In this document: piece by piece, positions 1-10,810 of the stretch | Numbering within the stretch: position 1 is the first letter of the stretch | How the letters are laid out: the number at the start of each line of letters is the position of its first letter | Assembly (NCBI GenBank): GCA_033439795.1 | Contig: JAUTDP010000007.1 | Coordinates: forward strand, 3,224,001-3,288,000 | Direction: 5' to 3' | DNA from: Sordaria brevicollis | Lineage: Eukaryota > Ascomycota > Sordariomycetes > Sordariales > Sordariaceae | Length of the DNA stretch: 64,000 nt | The notes under the pieces: generated by a model | What the model saw: the letters and a program-made list of their open reading frames with translations, nothing else | What the model was told of the DNA's origin: nothing | Database searches by the model: none | Program-made: the position numbers and the translations under genes

Positions 1-569
1 GGGAGAGAAGTTGACTATTGAGAGAGAAGGAGGGGATGTTAGCTTGTGTTTGTTTTGCTTGTCTGCTTTTCCGGTTTTCTTGTGCGCTGGGTTGTCTGTG
101 GTTGGGTATGGGATGGGTGTGATGGTTCCTCCTCTTCATGCTCTTCCGTGTCCTTGGGAGCTACCATAGAAACTTAATGGAAGAATCGTGTTTGTCTTCT
201 AGTCGAGCTCACCACAGCCCCGATTTGCCTATCCATCCATCCATTCGTAGTTCTGCAGGCTGGCGATTCCTCAACTCCGGTCCAGTCCTCTTGGTTCTAA
301 CCGTCCAGGATAATCTGGACCCGATTCCTCCTTTGTCTCCTCTCCTAACTTTTCCCCATCCCACCACCCCCTTCCATTCCCGCTACTTATTCGCACACCA
401 CATCCATAAACCCATTTCCCAATACGTTTTCCATCCAGCACGGCAAAGGAACAAACGGAGAACAGTGGGGAGGTTACATACTCCTAGCCAAAAACCTATC
501 CTCCGAGAGGATGGCAATGGCGTTGATCAACAAGCAGGAGACATAGATGAGGTTTCCGAAGATCAACAT
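1..569 (-). CDS. YOS1/IER3IP1-like ER-Golgi transport protein, 5' part (3' end outside window)
   Basis: A tiny membrane protein of the Yos1/IER3IP1 family, which works with the Yip1-Yif1 complex in vesicle traffic between ER and Golgi. Exon 1 (482-569, start ATG at 567-569) encodes about 29 residues beginning MLIFGNLIYV, with a hydrophobic segment and the family signature AILSEDRFLAR. A GTATGT donor begins at 481. A strong branch site (GCTAAC), a pyrimidine tract and a TAG acceptor end the intron at 15, so exon 2 starts at 14 and reads INFSP, matching the family's ARIN continuation. The intron is 467 nt, long for this organism. The rest of the gene, including the second membrane segment, lies to the left of the window. 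The family call rests on a short but distinctive N-terminus; splicing is inferred. Confidence 0.8.
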
Positions 570-2025
570 CTTGAACGGATTTGCGACGGCTTGTGGCCTC
601 GGGATGTGTCTATTAATGGGTGATCGGTTGGTCGGTCGGTGGTTATGAGAGTATGGGGGAGGTAAAGTCTCGTCGTCGGCGCGCGCGCAATCGGTAGGTC
701 GTTCGGTGGTATTTCGAAGCAACCGGCGGGCGTGGCAGGCTGCTAGCACTTCGGCTGGTTGGGGGGATACGGTCGGTCGCTGATGGAAGTCCGATCCGCA
801 CTGGAGTTTCTGACTGACGGGCGCAGGGCCTCTCTGTTCTTCGTCCGTCGCGATCAAGTGTCGTTGTGGTGATGATGTAGTGTCGCCGAAGTTGCGATGC
901 CTTCTGCTGTGCCAGGAATGACGGCGGACAGGGAGCTTTCACGGGCAGTTTGGTTGCAGGAGGCGGGCAACTTCCATGTAGTTGCACTTGCACTTGCAGT
1001 GCAACTCACAAGCTGTCATGTCACTGTGGAGTCCAGTCTGTCATGAATTCGAACTTCCCGACCGTGACCAGGCCGGCAGGCAAGAAGGGTACGTACCTTT
1101 TCTTTGATGCGTGGCCAATCAGAGTAGAGGATGGAGTTTGGTGCAAGCCCCTATTATCTTCAACATTGAGATCCCATCACACATCACCATCATTTTCAAG
1201 CTTCGGTTTCTCTCTACGAGATATGATATCCGGGTTGCAGGGTATTTTTGAAGTATCGACTAGAAATATCTTATATCAAAAATACAAGTCAAACTTCACG
1301 ATTACTCCCTTTCCAATCTTTCATCCATACGATTAATAAACAACAACAGCCAATACACGATAACCACAAACAGCCAAACAAGGAAAGCAAGCAAGACAAC
1401 GAACGAAGATTAGAAATGATTGGGTATTCACGCTAGTAATAGTAGAAAGGTAGGAAGATGCGAACGAACAATAGAAGTATTATATCTTTTCGAACTGAAA
1501 CCAGGCGCTAAATTGAGAAAACCGAAACCAAACCCTATCCAATCCTATCCTGTCTTTTACGATAACCCTAACTATCCAACCTTCCATGTACACCGACTAA
1601 ACAAAAAAAAATGATGAAATAAGAAATGATGATTATCAAAACAGAGAAAGGACCTTCTGAAAGCCAAAGGTCCCTCAGGTCCCTTCTTTATTTGACTCTA
1701 GTATGTCTGCCTCATGTCCCGCTGGAGAGGGACTGTTCCTTTCTAGAAGTGATACCGCTCTGACGATGTATCCAAGTAGTGATGCTTGAAGATAGGTAGG
1801 ATAGGACGATGAAAAAAGAATAATTGGCTGTGACAAAAAACCGCGCCTCTCTCTGTGTTGTGATTATGCTACATAAAGTTGTTTAATAGGTACGGTAGTT
1901 GGGGATGCGAGTGTATTTATTTCCCCCCACCCCTTCCTTCGTTGTGTTCGTCTTCTTATCCAAGCTGCCGGTGATGATTGATGATTGATGATTGATGACA
2001 ATGATGATGATGATGCGATATAGAA
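570..2025. other. Intergenic: YOS1 promoter and adenylate cyclase 3' flank
   Basis: Both neighbours are on the minus strand, so this stretch holds the upstream region of the YOS1-like gene and the 3' UTR of the cyclase. I see A/C-rich low-complexity runs (about 1335-1410) and a small ATG/ATC-rich simple repeat at 1975-2013 just after the cyclase stop. The open frames here have no recognisable protein character. Confidence 0.6.
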
Positions 2026-5000
2026 TTATTCCTGCTCGGTATCACTTCCATCCAGTGTGTCAACGTCACCGTCACCGTTAGTAACGTCGGTTTCGGTAGT
2101 GGCACCATCGGTGTCAACTTGATCCAGAGCTCCATATTTCGCCTTGTACCGCGCGAGCTCGTCCATTTGTTCTTTGAGAGTGCTGAGGACATCGTTCATG
2201 GGGCCCCGAAGATCGTTCAGCTTGGTGATCGGTCCGCTGCCGATTGAGATGTGGCGAACGGCAAGCGAAGTGATGCATGTCTGAAAAGCGAGTGTTAGTC
2301 TTTGATTTACCGTAGAAGTTTCTGGATTGGGGTTTAAACATACCTCGATCCGGCTGATTTGGTGCTCCATGAAGTTAAGAAGGAAGTGGTCCGTAACCTC
2401 TCCTGCCCTTTGCTTCATGCGCTCCAATAGCTCGGTCTCTGGCGCCTGAAGCCCGCGGGCATTGGGCTCCTCCAACGTGCTGCACAGCATCTCAAGGCGC
2501 AACGCAACACGCCACAACCCCCATATTGTCTCGGGCTCGAACTGTATCTCGCTGTCGGGATCCATGGTCGCCGGCTTGGGCGTGGCAAGGGCGCCCGGCG
2601 GCTGCGCTGCGGCCGGGTTCTGGGTGCTCTCAGCATGGGCAAGATGTTGTTCTGTTCTGCCCACAAGGGCATGAGGATATACTGAATATACGAGTTCAGG
2701 ATTCTCCAGGCCCTTGAGCTTCTTCTCGCCCATGTCCTTGACTTCAAACCCTTGACTGCTCAATGCCCGGAGCTCAGCCCGGATGGCCTTTGCAGTAGCA
2801 TCATCCTCAAAGTAGTCCTCATCAACATCAACTGGCTCCTTGTAAGTTTCAAGGCATCGATGGATCTCCGTTATGAAATCTGACGACACCGTGATTTGCC
2901 CTCCGTCAGCGACGGCAGAGATACGACTAGCCTTGTTTACCATAGGCCCGTAGTAGTCCATGCGTCTGGTAACCGGATCTGGCTCGGCCAAGGGCTCGCC
3001 CCAATGAGCACCCATGCGGACCGACAGACCTCTTGTGATGAGATTGTTGTTTCGGTCATACGTGGGCTGGCAGCTGCTGTTGCTCAGTACTTCAGGAGGC
3101 CAGTCCACTGATAGGAGCTTCATCTGCACGGCAAAGCACCACAACAGTGCAGACGTAGCCGTGGGGAAAGAAACCATGAAGGCATCTCCTTCCGTCTTGA
3201 CCTCGAAACCGCCAATCATCCTGAGCTGTCGACGCATCACATCATTGTGCAGTTTGATCGCCAACCTCATGGCTTCGGGGTAGTTTTCCCAAAGTTGCGT
3301 CGAGTTCTTGATATCGGTGAACACAATGGACAGCTGGCCTGTTGGAGCCGGGACTTCCGCGTTAAGGCGTATGAGATTAGAGTCCAGGGGTCCTTCGGCC
3401 CTCACTTTCCTTCTCTTGTTACCGGTTGGCGGCGCATGAGCAAGATCATCTTGAGGCATCGAGAAAGCGGAATTGAACTGTCCCTTGAATCGCTGCGCTT
3501 GTCGTTGCTTTAGATTTGCGACGCCAACCATCATGATCAAGAGCTTGTTGGTTGACCCATAGGCGATTGCAAGGTCACGAAGCTTCTGGGACGCTTGCAT
3601 CAAATCACTGCGACACTCGCGTGCCACATCTACGATGAGCTCCGGCCGAAGATGCTCCCACAACTCCCTGCTGGCAATGAGTACGGTCTCATCCTTATCG
3701 TCAATCGTGTGTTCGGTAATGTCAGGCGCTGCCTGCACCGCTGGTAGCAGGTCAGTGTAGCCGAACGCACGAGACACGTTGAGAACATCGTTCAGTCGAC
3801 CATTGCGAGAAACCCAGCCTCCAGCATTTCGAATGCGACTGCGTTCCACTGGATCCGCCGGGTCGTGCTTTTTGGTCAGCATCTTGAAAGAACCGTTGGT
3901 TTGGATAAGCATTCCCTGAACATCGCCAACGTTGGCAACGTACAGCTTCAGCTCGCTCAGGTAAGCGACCGTCGCCACGCAGCCAGAGTTGAGATCTTCC
4001 TTGGTCAAGATCGTATGCGCGTAACTCCTGCCAGAGTGGGAATCAAGTCCCCTGTCGTCTGCGGTGTTAGAGAGGCTCATGAGAAGCTTGTTGACCGACA
4101 AGAAAGTACGCCTTAAAGCATCCGTTGCATTCTCGTTCTTTTTCCCCCTGACCTTCTCAAGCTCCAGTAGGAAGAGTCTGCTAAACTCCTCATAGAGAAA
4201 CTTGGCAATCTTTGAACCGCCAGTGCTGAGCTCCTTGCCATCGAACAAGGCCACAAGCGAATCGGTTTCCACGGAGCCCAAACGAGGTACCACAAGGTCG
4301 AAAAGTGACAAGTGTTCGTTCTTGCCCAGCGTGTCCGCCATACCGTAAGGTAGATAAGCACCTGCCTTCATTTCGGAGGTTCTGACACGGCGATCTTCCG
4401 TTTGGTCGGGTATGTTGGGCAAGGTATGGGTCACTTCCATCAACCCGAGCACGCGAAGATTCGTCAATTTTGAAAAGTCCGTGTCGGCAAAATCATCGTC
4501 TCTGTAATTCTGTGGTTGACGGTAGTTGTTCTTGATCTCCAAACGCTTGTTGCCAGAAAGGTTCAGGTATCGTAGATCGCGGTTGAAATTCCAGTTCCAA
4601 TCGTAGGGCACATTGGTGACATTGTACTTGAGGTTATTGCTACTACAATCCAGAACCTGGAGCTTCTTGGCCCTCGAGATCTCAGCGGGGAGGTTGATAA
4701 ACCTGTTTCCGTTGATATGCAGAGTCTGCAAGAGGCAGTGCTCCTCAAGGAAGTCCTCTGCAGGTAAACTAGTAAGCTCGTTACCAGAAAGGTATAACTC
4801 TACCAGCTGAGGCCACGACCGAATTGTCCCCTGGGGCATGTCGCTCAAATCGTTGCAGGAGAGATTCAGGACCCGGAGTTCTGGGAGGTGCTTGAGCTCC
4901 TCGAAGACATCGTCATCTAGCTGATTGTCCGCAAGGTAGAGATTCTTTAGGGATCCCGAAAACGTGTGGGTAAATCGGTAAGAGAGACTGGAATCTTTCC

Positions 5001-8000
5001 TAGAGCCGTTGATCGGTGTTATTACTCCAGTGCTGCTCTGCGTCGTAGTTCGTGACACGACAGAGGTCTTACGCCCCCCCTTGCCATACAACGATACCAT
5101 GGAGCTCTTCCTATTGTCGGGCCCTGATGGCACGGGTGAAACGGCAACGCTTAGGAGTGTACTGGAAGCCTGACTAGGGCGTCGCGAAGCATCTCCATTA
5201 AGGTCGTCCATGCTGGGTGTCCGCGAAGCAAGTCCATTCTGCTTGCCGTTCGGGAAGGGATAAGAACCTGGAGATGGACTAGCTTCTCCTGGTGCGTGTG
5301 GTGCACGCGAGGCAGGCTTCGGAAATTCTGTCAAGATGTTGGAGGATGCATTCAGATGTTCGAGCTTGTTCGCCCACCAAATCTCATTCGGAAGTCTGCG
5401 CATGTTGTTCCCGTGGACGTCTAACGTACGCAGCTCCGTTAGACAGCCGATCTCGGGAGGAAGCTCTCCAAGATGATTGTTGGCCATGCTGAGGTGGTCA
5501 AGCCTTTTAAGGTTACCGATTTGGTTTGGCAGGGAGACAAAGTAATTAGAATCGAGTATCAACCTCTCAAGGTTCATTAGGTTGTCGATCGATTCGTCGA
5601 TGCTCGCCAACTGTGCATTGGACAGGTTGAGGATCTTAAGGGTGGGAACAGGTGCCTTGACTTCAAACTTGACAATTGGATTCGAGTTGAGTTTTAAGCT
5701 TCGAAGTCTCTCAAATGACCCACTAAATTTGGAGATCTGGTTGTGATCGGCCGACAAGATCTCCAACCGAGGCAGGTCAGAAAGGACATCAATGGAACTG
5801 ATCTGGTTGTATTTGATGTCCAACTCCCGAAGGCCGACAAGGTCTCTCACGCTCTCCGAGATGGGCCCGGACAGTCGATTGTTGGTGATGACAAACTTCT
5901 CAAGGTTCTTCAGCTTTTCCAAGTTGTCTGGAAGGCTGTTGATCGAATTGAAACTCAAGTCCAAGTCGACGATGGTTCCTAACTCACAGATGAATGCTGG
6001 GAAGACGTCGAGAAAGTTGGAAGATATATTAAGTGTTCGCAGCGATTTATAGGCTCCAAGGGAGGAGGGAAGACTCCGTAGGCAGTTGTTGGCAAGGTTG
6101 AGCTTGAGCAGGCCTTTCAACTCGCTCAAACCGCATTGATCCAGATCCTGGAGGCGATTGTTGGACACATCTAGATATGTGAGCTTGCTGGCCGTTGCGA
6201 AGCTCTTTGGTAGGAATTGTGCTTCGTTGTTGTTGAACTTGATGTCCCGAAGAGAAGTGCATGATGATATGAAGTCTCTAGGGACATCTAATGACAAATT
6301 CCTGGACAGGTTGAGGGATACGATTTCGCCTGCCCTGCGATATAATGGCACCGGTATGGTTATTAGGTTGCGCCCAGACAGGTCAACATGGTTGAGCTTC
6401 TGGTTCCTGTAGGTGATGTCCCCTGTAAACAAAGTTTTCTCTGTGTCCGACTCGTTTTGGAAAACCCATCGACAGATGTAACTGTTGTCTTCCCGACCAA
6501 TTTCATCAATGCCGTCCTTTTCTTGGTAACCTATTTGCTGGAACAATCGCTTCTGTATTTTCAGAGGCTGCTCACTGCTACTCAAGACCCTGAACAAATC
6601 ATGCTTCTTGATGAGGAGAGTGAAGTTGTCCTGGGAGTTCGGGGGGAGATACGTCTTCCGCGCTACACCCATGATGACATCCTCGGCCGTTGCGTTTAGG
6701 GGTAGAGTGAGCGTAGTCCAGGTATCATCACTCCTGAAAACGCGAATATAATAATTGGGCTTCTTATCCTTTTCCTCGGTAGGTTGACGTGCGCTCAGTT
6801 CTTCGCTTGCGACGGCCTGCTGAAGGGCGGCGAGTGACTTTTGTTTGTTGTCGCGCACTGCCCAACTGTCTGGGGCTGCCCAAGAGCCCTCCTGATCTGT
6901 CACAATCGGGACGATTATTTTCTCTGATTCGCGCCGCATTGATATGCTGTTGTCCAAGGGGTCATGGGCTGAGGCTTGGTCAAGATGCCCTCCATATCAT
7001 TGAGATTCGTGTCGAGATGATAGACGGTTCCACCTCCCATGTGCGTGTCAGTCGGCCCAATGTCCTCGTCCATATCGTCTTGGGGCTGTTTGACCGAACT
7101 CGTTTTCTTGGAGGTGAAAAGCTTCGTGGTGAACCCTGGCGCAGTCGTCTGGCGCACATAGCCAGGGCGGACAGGGATCTCTCGTTGCTCGCTAGGGTCT
7201 GAGCCGTAAACAGATGCTGGATATGCGGATTCGGGAGCGCGGGAAAGGTCCTGTCGCGACGGGCGGTGGACAAGAGTGTGGCTCGAGCCACTCCTAAGAC
7301 CGGAGCCATCTTCCTTGTCTTTGTGCCGGCGAAAACGGCCCAATAAACCCTTCTTGTGCGACGGCGCTGGAGATGCTGTTCCATCGGAAATACTGCTGGC
7401 TTTGAGTCCCCGCGTCGCCCCTGTCCAGCTAGGAGCAGGACTCTGAGCGCGAGACCGGGTGCCCATCATAGAACTGGAACCGTTGCGAAAGTCCCTTGCG
7501 TAACTGGCTGCCGAATCTTCCCTGCTGATTGACGGCCTCAATGTCCTTGGATCCTCGTTGCTCTTGTTGTGTTTATGGTGACCCGGTAGGTGCACAATGG
7601 AGTGACCAGACCGGGCGGACGACGATGTTTTTGGTGGGTTCTGGGAGCTATCGATGTAGCGATCGCGATCGGGGCCAGTGAGACTTGTTCGAACAGGTGC
7701 TTCGCCATAGCGAGCGATGTCCTGTGGTTCGCACACAATGGTTAGTTTTCAATGAAGGCGGAGATACTCGTGTGGTTTATTACACTGGAAGGTGATGTTG
7801 GGTATAGCAGGCAAGGAGTAGGTAGGAGTCCAGACAGGAGAATGGTGGAAAAGGGCGGGTTTCTCGGAATTGGAGCTGGGCAACAATGACACCTCACTAG
7901 CAGGCTGTCGTTGTTATTGCTGTGACCTAGACGGTTGCAATTGCGATTGCGCAGCCATTGCCCTGGACTCCTTGTTGAAGTGGTTTTGTTGTGAGGTCTG

Positions 8001-9931
8001 AAGACGGAAGATGGCAGGAGGGATTCATCTCACCGCCGACATGTTGCAGGAAGCGTCAAACGAGGGTTGCGTTTGGAGCAAAGAGCGAGACGGACGGCAG
8101 CCATTGCCAATGCTGATCCCACTGCTACTCATCCAATTCGCGATTCCCCAAACGGGATAGCTCGGGGGTGGAGATAAGAAAGAGAAAGTGCAAGATAAGA
8201 TTTGGCGAAGCGTGGGAATGGGGTCAACAAGCGAGGGTGGTGTCCGGATTATTACTACCTGACTGTAGGGTAGTAAGTAGTGTCACTTGAATACCGGGAC
8301 CACGACGGACTACACCTTGTGTGCCTTTCCGAGAACGAGAGGGGAGAAGACTCGGAAAGAAGGGAGACGGAAGGAGGCAAAGAGGGAAGATCACGATTAC
8401 AAAGGAACAGCAACAATGAAGCCAAAAATAGAGAGAGAGAAGGAGCGAGAGAGACTGATGAGACTATACATACGTCGGCTTCTTGGTACAAAAACGGCAC
8501 AACCTCGGGGGCAGGCACTGGGGTCCGCGGTCTCGAGGGCACGGGCGAGGCATCCCTATCTCGGCCGCCAGCAGTCGAGACGGAGCCAAAGGTGGAGGGA
8601 TGGTGATCGGTGGCATTGGAGTAGTTGCGGTCCCGGTGAGAACGACCGCTGCCTAGGCTGTAAGAGTGCGATCGGTGTTCCTTCCCCGTGGACATGGGGC
8701 CCGAGTGACTCGGCTGGGGCAGGCTAATTTCCGACGAATCTCGGCCAGGCCAATCGTCCCGATCGCCAAAGAACTGCTGGAGCTTCTGCAGCCCGCCCCG
8801 GGTTTTGGAAGTCCGCGACCCTTGGCTGCTCGCCGTCGTCGTGATGGACGCAATCGACGGCCGCCGCTCATCGTCGTAGTAAGCCGAAGCCGACTCCGGG
8901 AAATCCATGCTGCCCGCCGACGCCTGCGATGGCCGCGCCGTCATCGGCCTTCCGACCCCCGGCGACATCTGCGAGATTACCGACAGATTGTCCGTAGAAT
9001 CATTGAAGAAGCTGCCCATGGACATTCCTGCTGCGCCGCCGTTGTTTCCCCCGAGATATGGCGCGTACTGGCTGAGGTTGCTAAAGGCGCCGCCCGACAT
9101 TGACCCTGCCGCATGACCCTGCTGCTGCGGCTGCGGCTGCTGTTGTTGACTGTGCGTTGACGACCGACTTCCGCCACCGCCCGGTGTGTTATCCAACATG
9201 GCCGCCATTTCACGACGGTATCCCCCCAGCTCGCTCATTCTGTGTTCGCGGATTGACGCATTGGACGGCGTAGTGGGCGACTGGGCCAGGCGCGATCCCC
9301 CCGACGAGCCCCCCGTGGGCGATACTTGTTGCTGTGGTTGTTGTTGCTGCTGCTGCTGCCGCTGCGTTGGCGTCTGTTGCGATTGGTACTGAGAAGAAGA
9401 CGGCGAGTACGATTGAAGCGTGGCCTGTGACACGGAATGCGATCGGGCCTGCGGATGCGACGACTGCGACGGCGTCTGCTGCGACTCGAAATCTCTCGAA
9501 GACGTGCTGTAGATGGGCGGCCGACGCATGCACCCGTTAGTTTGAGCTACAAGGAAGATAGGGCAAGAACAGGCTTGACATGCAAAAGGGCGCGCGGATT
9601 GCGGAAGGGACGGCAAAAGAAGAACGGGGTTTCCGGATACTTGCGGTGACAGGACAGGACTGTGCAAGCAAAGCAAAAGACTGGGTAGGTATCCGTATCA
9701 CACAAGAACCACTCGAGGATCACGAACCCGCCGCCCCAGGAAATCAGGACTGAAAAAAAAAAAAAAAAAAACATAACTGCCTCGTGCTATCAAAACTCAC
9801 CTCGCAAAGTGGGTGCCATCATCTGTCTTCAAACGCGTCGGCGCGGGCCTGCGCGAACCTTGTGAGGCGGACCGAGATACATTTTGTTGTTGGCCGTTTT
9901 GGCCGTTGCTGTTGCTGCTACTGCTCCCCGC

Positions 9932-9967
<36 letters not shown>

Positions 9968-10123
9968 AGGCGGCGGGGACGGCGGTCGTGTCGTCGAGCT
10001 GCCCACGCTGCTGGTCGGCGTCAATGGAAGTGGCTTCGCCGTGATGCTGGATCGTGCGCTGTCGGTGCTGGAGCCCGTCATGGAGCTGAAGCGGGCGCGG
10101 CCCTCATTTCTCGTCATTGTCAC
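2026..10123 (-). CDS. cr-1: Adenylate cyclase (CR-1 type), multi-exon, with one unresolved frame step
   Basis: Makes cAMP from ATP downstream of Ras/G-protein signalling at the membrane. Domain order in the encoded protein: Ser/Gln-rich N-terminus with poly-Q, Ras-association domain (about 6450-6790), a long leucine-rich-repeat array (about 4400-6400), a PP2C-like domain (about 3450-4300), the class III cyclase domain with FTDIKNST and EGDAF metal-binding motifs (about 2700-3350), and a C-terminal tail. Inferred exons: 9801-10123, 8474-9506, 7721-2344, 2280-2026. Exon 1/2 and 2/3 junctions give in-frame proteins (donors GTGAGT at 9800 and GTATGT at 8473; acceptors end at 9507 and 7722). The start could be either ATG at 10123 or 10117. 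Exon 3 needs a one-base frame change near 6958-6961. With that, the product is about 2,329 residues, close to the roughly 2,300 I recall for Neurospora CR-1. Confidence 0.9.
2281..2343 (-). other. 63-nt stop-free intron near the cyclase 3' end
   Basis: The donor GTATGT (from 2343), branch site GACTAAC and acceptor TTTTCAG (ending at 2281) are all near-consensus. The length is a multiple of three and there is no stop, so an unspliced reading would add 21 residues. The splice signals argue that it is removed. Confidence 0.75.
6915..6996 (-). other. cr-1: Overlap of two adenylate-cyclase reading frames (frameshift or cryptic intron)
   Basis: The upstream frame runs through LNDMEGILTKPQPMTP and then stops at 6915. 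The downstream frame is open from 6996 and continues LDNSISMRRE into the Ras-association domain. The frames change at a run of four G (6958-6961; CCCC on the coding strand). One more base in that run would join MTP directly to LDNS. No GTAAGT, GTGAGT, GTATGT or GTACGT donor is visible in the preceding 200 nt. A 65-nt intron with the weak donor GTGGAA would also fit the phase. Confidence 0.6.
7722..8473 (-). other. Adenylate cyclase intron 2 (752 nt)
   Basis: Lies between the GTATGT donor at 8473 and an ACCACAG acceptor ending at 7722; joining the flanks gives a phase-0, in-frame protein. It is unusually long for this genome, and a small extra exon inside it cannot be excluded by eye. Confidence 0.55.
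9507..9800 (-). other. Adenylate cyclase intron 1 (294 nt)
   Basis: A GTGAGT donor at 9800, a CTAAC branch site and a CTACAG acceptor ending at 9507 join exon 1 to exon 2 in phase 2 and rebuild a Ser codon. It contains a poly-A/T tract at about 9751-9770. Confidence 0.7.
9931..9966 (-). repeat. CAG/CTG trinucleotide repeat coding poly-Gln in cyclase exon 1
   Basis: A run of CTG on the plus strand encodes twelve consecutive glutamines in the cyclase N-terminus. Shorter Gln-rich tracts follow in exon 2 (about 9120-9150 and 9330-9365). The length probably varies between strains. Confidence 0.85.
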
Positions 10124-10764
10124 CGGCGGGAGGCGAGCGGAACAAAGGTCTGCCGACTACTAGGAGACCACAGCCATTCCACGTGAGGAGGATGGGGATG
10201 GCCAGTGTTTTCAGGTCATGGCCTTGCCGACGCTAAGATGGCGGAGGACGTGGTCTGGCAACGAAGGATGGATGGGGTTGGGACGTTGAATCCCGACAGC
10301 CAAAAGACCTTGCTGGCGATATGCTGCTGGTGTGTGTGTGTGTTGTTGAGCTGTTCAGCTGGGCTATCTCGTGGGTGGCTAGGCAGGTCCGCGGCTGCTC
10401 TCTTTGCTGCTGGGCCGAACGGCAATGATTCTAACCGTCTTTTTCTTGGGAATTTGCAGCGAATCGGAAATGGATCAGATGTCGATGTTCACCAGCAGGT
10501 GAGTGGGCGTAGAGGTAGGGTGGCAGGTCACTGGCGTACCAAGAAAGGTAATGGAGAGCATGGAACATGGGTGGGTGGACGACGGACTGGGGGGTTGGTG
10601 GGTGAGAAAATACTCCAGATGTGGTCCACCATCAGAATCTCGACAATATGTGTCCGGTCCGTCCTCATCACTAGTGGCCGGAATTTGGGGCTCCGTTCAG
10701 TACTTTGGCAGCAGATTTGACGGCCGATTGGCCCCGGGCCGTAGCAGAGACTTTTAAAGTGCCT

Positions 10765-10810
<46 letters not shown>

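Noticed and set aside
138..623. 161-codon plus-strand frame
   Set aside because: Lies antisense across the YOS1-like intron and exon; composition is random.
10205..10720. 171-codon plus-strand frame upstream of the cyclase
   Set aside because: No family character and located in the cyclase leader/promoter region.
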